Part shown: in pieces, positions 17,708 through 26,165 of the stretch
Layout of the letters: each line of letters opens with the position of its first letter
How positions within the stretch are numbered: the first letter of the stretch is position 1
Source: Gymnodinialimonas ceratoperidinii
GTDB taxonomy: Bacteria > Pseudomonadota > Alphaproteobacteria > Rhodobacterales > Rhodobacteraceae
DNA: 64,000 nucleotides
NCBI RefSeq assembly: GCF_019297855.1
Contig: NZ_CP079194.1
Location: 3,459,501-3,523,500, forward strand
Direction of reading: 5' to 3'
Notes under the pieces: generated by a model
Seen by the model: the letters and a program-made list of their open reading frames with translations, nothing else
What the model was told of the DNA's origin: nothing
Databases searched by the model: none
Translations under genes and position numbers: made by a program

Positions 17708-18115
17708 ATGGCCATGAAAATTCGTCTCGCCCGCGGCGGTTCCAAGAAGCGTCCCTTCTACCGCATCGTTGCTTCCGACAGCCGCATGCCCCGCGACGGC
17801 CGCTTCATCGAGAAGCTCGGCACCTACAACCCGCTCCTGCCCAAGGACAGCGAAGACCGCGTCAAGATGGATATGGAGCGCGTTCAGCACTGGCTCGACA
17901 AGGGCGCTCAGCCCACCGACCGCGTGAGCCGTTTCCTCGAGGCCGCCGGCGTCGTCGAAAAGAAAGAGCGCGCCAACATGAAGAAGGCTCAGCCCGGCAA
18001 GAAAGCCGTCGAGCGTTCGGAAGAGAAAGCCGCCAAGGCAGCCGCCGCCGCTGAAGCAGCCGCCGCCCCCGCGGAAGAGCCCGCAGCAGAAGAAGAAACC
18101 GCCGCAGAGGAGTAA
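17708..18115 (+). CDS. rpsP: 30S ribosomal protein S16
   Basis: A 135-residue small-subunit protein: the conserved [16 protein letters not shown] core occupies the first 80 residues, followed by a low-complexity Ala/Glu tail typical of alphaproteobacteria. AGGAGA lies upstream of the ATG; a second ATG two codons on is also possible. It is followed by a strong hairpin and then rimM, the conserved order. Confidence 0.97.
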   Translation: MAMKIRLARGGSKKRPFYRIVASDSRMPRDGRFIEKLGTYNPLLPKDSEDRVKMDMERVQHWLDKGAQPTDRVSRFLEAAGVVEKKERANMKKAQPGKKAVERSEEKAAKAAAAAEAAAAPAEEPAAEEETAAEE

Positions 18116-18177
18116 TCCTGCGCGGCCCTGCGCGCCCGGTGCACCTGTGCCGGGCCGCAGACCTCGAACCTGTGTGA

Positions 18178-18201
18178 GGGCAGGACGCGACCGTCCTGCC
18201 C
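18178..18201 (+). other. Strong hairpin between rpsP and rimM
   Basis: Ten-pair perfect stem GGGCAGGACG / CGTCCTGCCC with loop CGAC and no U-run after it. A second larger inverted repeat (GCGGCCC / GGGCCGC with inner GCCCGG arms) precedes it at 18122-18158. This could be a processing site or attenuator separating the highly expressed rpsP from rimM. Confidence 0.5.
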
Positions 18202-18238
18202 CGCACGCCCCCGCCCTTCCATCTGTCATAGGTTCCCC

Positions 18239-18814
18239 ATGCCTGCATCGCCCTCCAAACCCGACCACGTCTGCGTGGGTGCGATCTCCGGCTCCTTCGG
18301 GGTGCGCGGGGAAGTGCGGTTGAAAAGTTTCTGCGCCGAACCCTCCGACATCGGCTCCTACGGGCCGCTGAGCACCGAGGACGGCGCCACCTCCTACACG
18401 GTCACCCTGACGCGCCCGGTCAAATCCGGCTACGCGGCCATGCTCTCGGGCGTCGCCACCAAGGAAGAGGCCGACGCCCTGCGCGGCACCCGGCTCTATG
18501 CGCCCCGCACCGCCCTGCCCTCGCTGCCCGACGACGAGTTCTATCACGCCGATCTCGTGGGGCTCGCCGCCATCGACACCGGTGGGGAACCCATCGGCAA
18601 GATCGCCTCGGTCGCCAATCACGGCGCGGGCGACATCCTCGAGATCACCGGCCCCGGCCTCGGCAATGGCCTGCTGATCCCCTTCACCCTTGCCGCCGTC
18701 CCCACGGTCGACCTCGCCGCTGGCCGGGTCATCATCGACATGCCGGAAGGCCTGCTTGATCCCGCGCCCGCCCCCGAGGCGCCCGCGCCCCCCCTCGGCC
18801 AGGATTACGACTGA
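18239..18814 (+). CDS. rimM: Ribosome maturation factor RimM
   Basis: A 191-residue 16S rRNA processing factor acting on the 30S head. The N-terminal RimM domain has [17 protein letters not shown] at residues 13-29; the C-terminal PRC-barrel begins at [13 protein letters not shown] Pro/Ala-rich tail follows. Normally trmD comes next; here a cysteine-synthase-like gene and an ABC-2 exporter intervene. Confidence 0.95.
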   Translation: MPASPSKPDHVCVGAISGSFGVRGEVRLKSFCAEPSDIGSYGPLSTEDGATSYTVTLTRPVKSGYAAMLSGVATKEEADALRGTRLYAPRTALPSLPDDEFYHADLVGLAAIDTGGEPIGKIASVANHGAGDILEITGPGLGNGLLIPFTLAAVPTVDLAAGRVIIDMPEGLLDPAPAPEAPAPPLGQDYD

Positions 18815-18932
18815 GGCGCCCACCGCCGCACCGCCAAGCCGCGACCACCCGCGCTGACTCGATCGCCGCAATCTGCTACCCTCTCCGCCGCTGCCCGTGC
18901 CACTCCGGCGTGGCAAACCTGAAGGAGAGGCC

Positions 18933-19859
18933 ATGCCCCACGACAGCATCCTGTCAACGATCGGTAACACCCCCCTGATCCGCCTCGCCCAGATCGAACC
19001 CACCGGGGGCGCGGAAATCTGGCTCAAGCTCGAATCCGGCAACCCCACCGGCTCCTACAAGGACCGCATGGCCGTCTCGGTCCTCACCCGCGCCATCGAG
19101 CGCGGCGCGTTGCACCCCGGCGACCGGGTGGTGGAATATACCGGCGGCAGCACCGGCACGGCGCTCGCCTTCGTCGCCGCCGCCCTCGGCCTGCGCTTCA
19201 CTGCGGTCTTCTCCGATGCCTTTTCCGCCAGCAAGAAACAGGCGATGGAGGCCTTCGGCGCCGAGGTTCTCGTGGAGCCAAGCGAAGACGGCACGATCAC
19301 GCCCGAGCTGATCCAGCGCATGAAGGCCCACGCCTATGCGCTCGCGGAAGAACCGGGCAGCTTCTACGCCCACCAGTTCGGCTCCCCCGATGTCCGCGCG
19401 GGCTACGCCCCCATGGGAGCCGAGATCGCCGCCAGCCTCGACGGCAAGCTGGATTGCCTCATCGCCGCCGTGGGCACCGGCGCCGCACTCATGGGCGCCG
19501 CCGACGGGCTCGCCACCGCGGGCTGCACGCCCGACGTCATCGCGCTCGAACCCGCGCAATCGCCGCTCCTGACCACCGGCAAGGGCGGGCCGCACCGGGT
19601 CGAGGGCATCGGCGTGGGCTTCGCCCCGCCCTTTCTTGAGCAGTCCCGCCTCGCCGACATCCGCGCCATCGACCAGACCCGCGCCTTCGAGATGTGCCGC
19701 ACCCTGGCGCGGGAGGCCGGCATCTTCTGCGGCGGCTCCACCGGCCTGAACGTGACCGCCGCCATCGACATCGCGCGCGAGTTCGGCCCCGGCAAGAAGA
19801 TCGTCACCCTCGGCTGCGACACCGGCGCGAAATACCTCGGCGGCCACATCTACGGCTGA
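18933..19859 (+). CDS. PLP-dependent cysteine synthase family protein
   Basis: A 308-residue fold-type II PLP enzyme. The cofactor lysine is Lys43 in G-S-Y-K-D-R-M-A, the phosphate-binding loop G-G-S-T-G-T follows near residue 72, and the C-terminus carries G-G-S-T-G-L-N and G-C-D-T-G-A-K-Y. It is related to CysK/CBS, but the substrate motif after the lysine differs from typical CysK (K-D-R-M rather than K-D-R-I), so O-acetylserine use is not proved. GGAGAGG lies before the chosen ATG. It is inserted between rimM and trmD. Confidence 0.88.
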   Translation: MPHDSILSTIGNTPLIRLAQIEPTGGAEIWLKLESGNPTGSYKDRMAVSVLTRAIERGALHPGDRVVEYTGGSTGTALAFVAAALGLRFTAVFSDAFSASKKQAMEAFGAEVLVEPSEDGTITPELIQRMKAHAYALAEEPGSFYAHQFGSPDVRAGYAPMGAEIAASLDGKLDCLIAAVGTGAALMGAADGLATAGCTPDVIALEPAQSPLLTTGKGGPHRVEGIGVGFAPPFLEQSRLADIRAIDQTRAFEMCRTLAREAGIFCGGSTGLNVTAAIDIAREFGPGKKIVTLGCDTGAKYLGGHIYG

Positions 19860-19870
19860 AGCCCCCGCTC

Positions 19871-19941
19871 CTTCATCTTGGCAAATACAACTCTGGGGGT
19901 GGACGCTTTCCCACCGGGAAAGCGTCAGGGGGCTAGCCCCC
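19871..19941 (-). repeat. Dispersed intergenic element, copy 4 (full, perfect)
   Basis: On the minus strand: perfect palindrome GGGGGCTAGCCCCC (19941-19928), perfect 11-bp hairpin GACGCTTTCCC / GGGAAAGCGTC (19926-19902), then CCCCCAGAGTTGTAT, a spacer, and CCAAGATGAAG. It lies between convergent genes, starting 13 bases after the ABC-2 permease stop. Confidence 0.9.
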
Positions 19942-19953
19942 TTCCCGGCCCGC

Positions 19954-20715
19954 TCAGGCGCGCAGGCGCCAGCCGGTCTTGAAGATCCAGCCGATGACCG
20001 CGATGCAAAGGCCCGTGAACCCAAGGATCGCCACCAGCGACCAGACAAGGTCCACGTCCGCCACCCCGAAGAAGCTCCACCGGAACCCCGAGATCAGGTA
20101 GACCACCGGGTTGAACAACGTCACCGTCTGCCAGCTCTCGGGCAGCATCGAGATCGAGTAGAAGGCCCCGCCGAGGAACACCAGCGGCGTCACCGCCAGC
20201 AGCGGGATCAGCTGCAACTGCTCGAAATTCTGCGCCCAGATGCCGATGATGAAACCGAAGAGGCTGAACGACAGGCAGGTGAGCACCAAAAAGGTGAGCA
20301 TCCAGAACGGGTGCAGGATCTGCAGGTCGACGAAGAAAAACGCGGTGCCGAGGATGATCAGCCCGATCATGAAACTCTTCGTCGCCGCCGCCAGCACGTA
20401 GCCCGCGGTGATCTCCAGAAAGGAGGCGGGCGCCGAGAGCAGCTCGTAGATCGTGCCGATGAATTTCGGGAAATAGATCCCGAAACTGGCGTTGGAGATC
20501 GACTGGGTCAGCACCGTCAACATGATCAGGCCGGGCACGATGAAGGCGCCGTAGCTGACGCCCTCCACCTGGTCGATGCGCGAGCCGATGGCGGTGCCGA
20601 AGACGATGAAATAGAGCGAGGTCGAGAGCACCGGCGAGACAATGGATTGCGCCAGCGTGCGGAAGGTCCGGGCCATCTCGAAGACATAGATGGATTTGAT
20701 CGCCTGAAAGTTCAT
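19954..20715 (-). CDS. ABC-2 type transporter permease (YadH-like)
   Basis: A 253-residue permease with six membrane segments and the ABC-2 motif in the last third ([14 protein letters not shown]). Together with the overlapping upstream ATPase it forms an exporter like E. coli YadG/YadH, a poorly defined drug or polysaccharide export family. The start at M-N-F-Q-A-I-K was chosen because it overlaps the ATPase stop by 4 bp; a much longer in-frame extension upstream is antisense-like arginine-rich shadow within the ATPase gene. Confidence 0.9.
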   Translation of the reverse strand: MNFQAIKSIYVFEMARTFRTLAQSIVSPVLSTSLYFIVFGTAIGSRIDQVEGVSYGAFIVPGLIMLTVLTQSISNASFGIYFPKFIGTIYELLSAPASFLEITAGYVLAAATKSFMIGLIILGTAFFFVDLQILHPFWMLTFLVLTCLSFSLFGFIIGIWAQNFEQLQLIPLLAVTPLVFLGGAFYSISMLPESWQTVTLFNPVVYLISGFRWSFFGVADVDLVWSLVAILGFTGLCIAVIGWIFKTGWRLRA

Positions 20716-21647
20716 GCCGCGTCCCCTTCCTTCACGAGACCCACGAAGATTTCTTCCAGCGAGCTTTGCTTGGTTTCCACGTCCGACACCACCAGCCCCT
20801 CGGCTTGCAGCGCGGTCAGAAGCCGGACGATACCGGTGCGTTCGGCGCGGGTGTCGTAGCGGTAAACCAGCCGCGCGCCGCCGTCCTCGAGCTCGAGATC
20901 CCGGCCCCGCAACCCTTCCGGCAGCGTGGTGATCGGCTCGGCCAGATCGATGCGCAGCTCCTTCTGGCCCATGCGCGCCATCAGGTCGGCCTTCTCTTCC
21001 ACCAGCAGGATGCGGCCGTTGTTGATCACCCCGACACGGTCGGCCATGGCCTCGGCCTCCTCGATGTAATGGGTGGTCAGGATGATCGTCACGCCACTGT
21101 CCGAGAGGGTGCGCACGATCTCCCACATATCCCGGCGGAGCTCCACATCGACGCCGGCCGTGGGCTCGTCGAGAAACAGCACGCGCGGCTCGTGGGACAG
21201 CGCCTTGGCGATCAGCACCCGCCGCTTCATCCCCCCCGACAACGTACGGATCGCGTCGTCCTTCTTGTCCCAGAGCGAGAGCTGCCGGAGAATTTTCTCG
21301 AGGTAGGCGTCATTGCGCGGCTTGCCGAAGAGCCCACGCGAGAAACGCACCGTGTTGATCACCTTCTCGAAGGGTTCGAGGTTGATCTCCTGCGGCACGA
21401 GGCCGATCAGGCTGCGCGCGGCGCGGTACTCGGACTGGGTGTCATGGCCACCGACCGAAACGGTGCCGCTGGTCGGTTGCACGATGCCGCAGATCGTCGA
21501 GATCAGGGTCGTCTTGCCCGCGCCGTTGGGACCGAGAAGCGCGAGGATCTCGCCCTCGGCAATCTCCAGCGAAACGGCATCCAGCGCGGTGAACCCGCCG
21601 TCGTAAACTTTCGTCAACCGGTCAACGGTCAGGATGGGTTTGGTCAT
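20712..21647 (-). CDS. ABC transporter ATP-binding protein (YadG-like)
   Basis: A 311-residue ATPase: Walker [10 protein letters not shown] near residue 39, signature L-S-G-G-M-K-R-R near 140, Walker B V-L-F-L-D-E-P, and H-loop T-T-H-Y. A roughly 90-residue C-terminal regulatory extension follows. Coupled to the ABC-2 permease. The pair runs opposite to the surrounding ribosomal cluster, showing it was inserted there. Confidence 0.93.
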   Translation of the reverse strand: MTKPILTVDRLTKVYDGGFTALDAVSLEIAEGEILALLGPNGAGKTTLISTICGIVQPTSGTVSVGGHDTQSEYRAARSLIGLVPQEINLEPFEKVINTVRFSRGLFGKPRNDAYLEKILRQLSLWDKKDDAIRTLSGGMKRRVLIAKALSHEPRVLFLDEPTAGVDVELRRDMWEIVRTLSDSGVTIILTTHYIEEAEAMADRVGVINNGRILLVEEKADLMARMGQKELRIDLAEPITTLPEGLRGRDLELEDGGARLVYRYDTRAERTGIVRLLTALQAEGLVVSDVETKQSSLEEIFVGLVKEGDAA

Positions 21648-21793
21648 CGGGCGAGGCTCCTTGCGCAGAGGCTCAACCTAGGGGGGCGGCTGCGGTCAGA
21701 CAAGCACCGGAACGCCCCTGCCTCGCGTCAACTGACAGGACCTGCCTGCGAGAAGGAATTGATCGCCCGCCCGCGCCCGCGTAGAGGAAGCCC

Positions 21794-22606
21794 ATGACAC
21801 AGCCCCCGACCCGATCCCATGGCCGCCTGTCGCAATCCGCGAGCCTGAAGCCGCGCGAATTGATGACCGACCGCCCCCGCCTCGCCAAGGCCTGGTGCGC
21901 CAAGGTGATCACGCTGTTCCCCGAGACCTTCCCCGGCGTGCTCGATGCTTCGCTGACGGGCAAGGCCCTGCAGAAGGGCATCTGGGCGCTGGAGACGATC
22001 GACCTGCGCACCTTCGGCACCGGCAAGCACCGGCAGGTGGACGACACGCCCGCCGGCGGCGGCGCGGGGCTGGTGCTGAAACCCGACGTCATGGGCCGCG
22101 CGCTCGACATTGCCTCGCAGGGAACGCCGCAGGACCGGGCCCTGTGGCCCATCGTCTACCTCTCGCCGCGCGGCAAGCCGTTCACCCAAGCCGACGCCGA
22201 GCGCTTCTCCAAGGCACCGGGCATGACGCTCGTCTGCGGGCGCTTCGAGGGGTTGGACCAGCGGGTGATCGACCACTACGGGATGGAAGAGGTCTGCGTC
22301 GGCGATGCGGTCCTCACCGGTGGCGAGATCGCCGCGCAACTGGTGCTCGACGCCACCACGCGGCTGATCCCCGGCGTTCTCGGCAACGCGGAATCCACGC
22401 AGGAAGAGAGCTTCTCGGACGGCCTGCTGGAGCATCCGCAATACACCAAGCCCGCCGAATGGCGCGGACACGCAATCCCGTCGGTGCTGCTGTCAGGCGA
22501 TCACGGCAAGGTCGCGAAATGGCGCAAGGAGCAATCCGAAGCCCTGACGCAGGAGAGGCGCCCGGATCTGTGGGCCAAGCATGTCGAGGGCAAGGATACG
22601 GATTAG
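21794..22606 (+). CDS. trmD: tRNA (guanine(37)-N1)-methyltransferase
   Basis: A 270-residue SPOUT methyltransferase that makes m1G37, preventing frameshifting. The trefoil-knot SAM site is seen in L-S-P-R-G-K-P-F, C-G-R-F-E-G-L-D-Q-R-V-I and V-G-D-A-V-L-T-G-G-E. An N-terminal extension of about 30 residues precedes the usual start W-C-A-K-V-I-T-L-F-P; GAGGAAG supports the ATG at 21794, with a second ATG at 21863 possible. rplS would normally follow directly but is about 1.4 kb away here. Confidence 0.96.
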   Translation: MTQPPTRSHGRLSQSASLKPRELMTDRPRLAKAWCAKVITLFPETFPGVLDASLTGKALQKGIWALETIDLRTFGTGKHRQVDDTPAGGGAGLVLKPDVMGRALDIASQGTPQDRALWPIVYLSPRGKPFTQADAERFSKAPGMTLVCGRFEGLDQRVIDHYGMEEVCVGDAVLTGGEIAAQLVLDATTRLIPGVLGNAESTQEESFSDGLLEHPQYTKPAEWRGHAIPSVLLSGDHGKVAKWRKEQSEALTQERRPDLWAKHVEGKDTD

Positions 22607-22687
22607 GGACTGGATTGCGGACGGAGCGGGCTTTCGCTGTGTTGGCGATCAATTTCGGTTTTGAGAAGACGGAGGACTTCGAAGAGT

Positions 22688-22828
22688 ATGTTTCGTCGCT
22701 TGTCTAAGTTGCGGGCTGACGTAGCATCGGAGGGTTTGTGCGTCTATCAGATTGAAAGTGGTTCGCGACGTTGGGGGATAGTTTGTGACGAAAGACAGTT
22801 TGGGTCCGACTTTCAAATCGCACCGTGA
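22688..22828 (+). CDS. Small ORF (46 aa) before the RES-domain gene, uncertain
   Basis: An ATG ORF of 46 codons (M-F-R-R-L-S-K-L-R-A-D-V-A...), overlapping the start of the RES-domain frame. Base composition is that of the AT-richer island. RES genes usually follow an antitoxin gene; this ORF is too short to be one but could be a remnant. No family recognised, and it may not be expressed. Confidence 0.25.
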   Translation: MFRRLSKLRADVASEGLCVYQIESGSRRWGIVCDERQFGSDFQIAP

Positions 22829-23558
22829 TTATCATCATTTCCAACTCGAGGTCTTGAAGTCACGTCGTTACATTAGGTCTCTGGAGGCGGAAGCTTTTCT
22901 GCAAGCCGTCGCTGCCACCTGTGCTACGCGAGAAAAAATCGTCAAACCGGGCGCTGGGTTGAGGCGCGCCCAAGTAGCACATGGGCTGAGACCTGTTTAT
23001 CAGACTGACGACGATGGCGAAGAAATCCACATCGACGACATTGAATGCGCGGCCAGCAAAGCACGCATGCTGCCTTTGCGTGACCAAGCCTCTGACGGGC
23101 GCGTGAACTCGCGCGGTATCCCTTTTCTATATATGGCGACAAACAACGTCACGGCAGTATCGGAAGTCAGGCCCGCGATCGGCGCCTACGTGACCATCGC
23201 CACTATGAAATGTTTGCGCGCATTGAAACTAATCGATTGCAGCGTTCTTGTCGAAAGGCGATTCATCTATTTCAACGAGCCAGAGCGCGCCAAGATAGAA
23301 GAGGCTGTCTGGTCTGATATCGACCGGGCATTTTCAGCGCCTGTTGACAGGTCTGACGACGCAGCGGAGTACGCTCCCACATAGATTCTTGCGGAATTGT
23401 TTCGCTCGCTCGGCTACGATGGTGTGGCGTACAAGAGCGCGTTCGGCGAAGACGGCTACAATGTCGCAATCTTCAATATTGACGATTTTGAAGTCGGGCG
23501 GTGCCAGCTATTTTTAGTAAAAGACATTGCGCACAAAATCGAACGCCAACCCGACTAA
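22785..23558 (+). pseudogene. RES-domain protein gene interrupted by an in-frame amber codon
   Basis: GTG start at 22785 (GGGGG six to seven bases upstream). Residues 1-199 read through the RES core: H-F-Q-L-E-V-L-K-S-R-R-Y, L-R-R-A-Q, G-I-P-F-L-Y-M-A-T and V-S-E-V-R-P. RES proteins are NAD+-degrading toxins or related enzymes. At 23382-23384 the frame meets TAG, yet continues unchanged for 57 more codons to TAA at 23556-23558 with the expected C-terminus (I-L-A-E-L-F-R-S-L-G-Y-D-G-V-A-Y-K-S ... Y-N-V-A-I-F). The stop sits after A-P-T where RES proteins commonly have Thr-Gln, so a CAG to TAG change explains it. The gene is less GC-rich than its neighbours. Confidence 0.8.
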
Positions 23559-24053
23559 TCCGTACTGATGGAGTGCACTTCAGGCGTACTTCCGGAATGA
23601 AGAATTAAAGCTTTGAGAGATTTACGTATTAGCTCAAGATGACCGCTTCGGATGTGTAAGCGGACATCGGGAGGGGAGCAGCCGCATTCGTCACAACGGG
23701 CTCTTTCCGGACTTTCGCAGCAAGCTGCATGAATGTCACCTCAGGACCTCAAAGCGGGCACTCAAATGCACCACCGCGCCTTTACCACACCAGCCCGAAA
23801 ACCCTTGATCCCTTGGGCCCACGCGCCTATACGCCCCTAGTCTGCGGTTGGAATCAGCCAGCGGGCCTTGGTGCTATTGGACATCCGCGGAGTTTCGGCG
23901 CGGTCTCAGCCACGGCACCACCAAGGAATGAAGCTTGCACCACCTCTGGCGGGCGCCCCCTAAAGGGATCAGCGCGGACCCGGTCGAAAACCAGAGCTCT
24001 AGGGCGGACGGAAAATCAGCGGGCAAACCGCGCATCATCAAGGAGCGTTTCAG
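23559..24053 (+). other. 495-bp gene-free stretch: island end, rplS promoter and leader
   Basis: The first part (to about 23640) keeps the AT-richer composition of the RES island. Around 23638-23735 there is a stretch (GACCGCTTCGG, AGCGGACAT, TTTCCGGACTTTCGCAGC, CTGCATGAATGTC) that resembles degenerate dispersed sequence I recall from Rhodobacterales intergenic DNA. The rplS promoter follows at 23805-23833 and then a leader of about 210 nt without a coding frame I would support. Confidence 0.5.
23805..23833 (+). promoter_or_regulatory. Promoter of rplS-rpmE
   Basis: TTGATC, 17 bases, TATACG. The predicted start near 23840 gives a leader of about 210 nt. A private promoter makes sense since rplS has been separated from trmD. 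Confidence 0.65.
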
Positions 24054-24437
24054 ATGAACCTGATCGCAGAACTGGAAGCAGAGCAGGTCGCCGAACTTGC
24101 CAAAGACATTCCGGATTTCAAGGCTGGCGATACCATTCGCGTCGGCTTCCGGGTTACCGAAGGCACACGGACCCGTGTGCAGAACTACGAAGGCGTCTGC
24201 ATCGCGCGCAAGAACGGCCACGGCATCGCCGGCTCGTTCACCGTCCGCAAGATTTCCTTCGGCGAGGGCGTGGAGCGTGTGTTCCCCCTGCACTCGACCA
24301 ACATCGACAGCATCACCGTCGTGCGCCGTGGCCGTGTCCGCCGCTCGAAGCTGTACTACCTCCGCTCGCGTCGTGGTAAGTCCGCGCGTATCGCCGAGGA
24401 CACCCGTTACAAGCCGCTGAAAAGCGCTCAGGCATAA
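24054..24437 (+). CDS. rplS: 50S ribosomal protein L19
   Basis: A 127-residue large-subunit protein at the 30S-50S interface. Family core seen: [13 protein letters not shown]-type [32 protein letters not shown] and [20 protein letters not shown] lies before the ATG. It forms an operon with rpmE 12 bp downstream. Confidence 0.97.
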   Translation: MNLIAELEAEQVAELAKDIPDFKAGDTIRVGFRVTEGTRTRVQNYEGVCIARKNGHGIAGSFTVRKISFGEGVERVFPLHSTNIDSITVVRRGRVRRSKLYYLRSRRGKSARIAEDTRYKPLKSAQA

Positions 24438-24449
24438 GGAGATCACGAG

Positions 24450-24671
24450 ATGAAAAAGGACCTGCATCCCGAGTACCACGTGATCAACGTGAAGATGACC
24501 AACGGCGACGTCGTTGAGATGCGCTCGATCTGGGGCTCCGAGGGCGACACCCTCGCGCTCGACATCGACCCCACGGTACACCCCGCGTGGACCGGCGGCG
24601 GCGCCCGCCTGATGGACACCGGCGGCCGCGTGTCGAAGTTCAAGAAAAAGTACGAAGGCCTGGGCTTCTAA
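24450..24671 (+). CDS. rpmE: 50S ribosomal protein L31
   Basis: A 73-residue L31 ([10 protein letters not shown] at the start, H-P-A-W-T-G-G near residue 45). It has no cysteines, so it is the zinc-independent form. RBS AAGGAG. The operon ends at the terminator just downstream. Confidence 0.96.
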   Translation: MKKDLHPEYHVINVKMTNGDVVEMRSIWGSEGDTLALDIDPTVHPAWTGGGARLMDTGGRVSKFKKKYEGLGF

Positions 24672-24696
24672 GCACCCCGCCTTTTGCACGATCCAG

Positions 24697-24724
24697 ACGC
24701 CGCTCCCTCGGGGGCGGCGTTTTG
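24697..24724 (+). terminator. Terminator of rplS-rpmE
   Basis: Stem ACGCCGC(T)CCC / GGGGCGGCGT with loop TCG and one bulge, followed by TTTT, 25 bases after the rpmE stop. Confidence 0.85.
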
Positions 24725-24728
24725 CGTT

Positions 24729-26009
24729 TCACGAGACATATCCTTCGACCGGCACGCCCTCCGCGAAGACAGGCCGCCGCGTGGCCACGGCACGCGTCGC
24801 CTCGTCCTTCTGCCCCAGGCGCATCAGGCAGAGCACCCAGGTCAGTTCCAGCAAGTCCCGCTGCGCGCGCGAGCCGCCGAGCCGCGCGTGATCGGCCATG
24901 ACCGGGGTCAGCCGGCGCAGAGCCTCGGCCCAGTCGCCCCGCGCCACGGCACCCCATGTCCGCGCGACCGGTGCAACGAGGTCCGCCGCATAGCCGCGAG
25001 AGGCCTCGGCGATCCGCGCCAGCGCCGCGCCGTCTCCTGCCATGGCATGGGCCAGCGCCGCGTGGATGTCGGCGAAACTCATCCCCGGCGTGGCGAAATG
25101 CTGCGAGGCATAGGCGCTCAACTCGTGCCAATCCTCCGGCGGCACATCGAGCCCGGCGATCTCGGCGCGCCACAGCAGTGCCGCGCCATCGGTGATCTTG
25201 TTGAGCGGCAGCGACTGGCTGGCGGTCGGCGCGACCCCCTCGCGGTAATGGGCCCACATCGCATCGGCGTCGCCCTGCTCCAGCGCCCAGAGCGCTTCGT
25301 GCCAGCTCAGGTGCCCATGCAGCAACGCGCGCCGGTCATAGCCCCGCATCCAGTCCGAGAGGTAGCGGCGGCCTGCGTCGGTCTCTCCCATCTCGTAGAG
25401 CGTATGGGCCTTGAAATGCGAGCCATTGGCGTTGGCGTCGTTCAGCGCCAGCGATTGCTCCATCAGGGTCAGCGCCTCGTCGAGCCGCCCCACTTCGCAA
25501 ACCGCCTGCCCGTGTACGGACAGCAACCACCAGTCGTCGCCCAGATGGGGCATCAGCCGCGCGGTGAAAGCCAGCTGCGCCGCCTCGCGCCCCGCCTCTC
25601 CCGACAGGCCGATCAGCCCGTAGATGTTGGTGCAAATCTGCGCCACCAAAACGTCGCGCGGATAGCTTTCGACATGGGCCTCCACCGCGCGACGGGCTTC
25701 GACCGGTTTGCCGGACAAAAGGAGCGTGAAAATCCCGACCTGGGCCACTTCCCGCGCCGAAATCCCCCCGGTGAGCGCGCCTGCCCTGGCCACCGCCGCC
25801 TTCGCGCCTGCCATGTCCGCGGCATACATCGCCGCCCGCGCCGCGCCGACATGGGCCAGCGCGAACCCCGGATCCGCCTGTATCGCACGGGCGAAGGCCG
25901 CCTCTGCGCCATGGGTTGCCGCGAGGATATGCGCCACCCCCTCGTCATAGGCCGCGACGGCTTCCACCGAGCCCGTCGACAGCGCGTTTCCATATCGATC
26001 TTGCTGCAT
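24729..26009 (-). CDS. Tetratricopeptide-repeat protein, 426 aa
   Basis: A soluble alpha-helical repeat protein without signal peptide. Ala-rich helix pairs with TPR spacing run through the whole length (for example A-E-A-A-F-A-R-A-I-Q-A-D-P-G-F-A-L-A-H-V-G and L-D-E-A-L-T-L-M-E-Q-S-L-A-L-N). It matches the family of about 420-470 residues annotated as TPR proteins in alphaproteobacteria; no enzymatic function is known. The ATG at 26009 (M-Q-Q-D-R-Y) has GGGAGG nine bases upstream; 40 further in-frame codons upstream are arginine/cysteine-rich and not believed. Confidence 0.82.
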   Translation of the reverse strand: MQQDRYGNALSTGSVEAVAAYDEGVAHILAATHGAEAAFARAIQADPGFALAHVGAARAAMYAADMAGAKAAVARAGALTGGISAREVAQVGIFTLLLSGKPVEARRAVEAHVESYPRDVLVAQICTNIYGLIGLSGEAGREAAQLAFTARLMPHLGDDWWLLSVHGQAVCEVGRLDEALTLMEQSLALNDANANGSHFKAHTLYEMGETDAGRRYLSDWMRGYDRRALLHGHLSWHEALWALEQGDADAMWAHYREGVAPTASQSLPLNKITDGAALLWRAEIAGLDVPPEDWHELSAYASQHFATPGMSFADIHAALAHAMAGDGAALARIAEASRGYAADLVAPVARTWGAVARGDWAEALRRLTPVMADHARLGGSRAQRDLLELTWVLCLMRLGQKDEATRAVATRRPVFAEGVPVEGYVS

Positions 26010-26165
26010 CTCTTGCGCCTCCCTTGCGGCAAAAGGGTCGCACGGCGGGCACGATCCGTCCAACAAACACGGCTTTCCGCTTAACAATCCCCCCGCGCGC
26101 AGCCTATACAACGCCAGAGCGGCCCGCACGGAATGAGGCTGCAGGGTAACATATCAGGACAGGCC

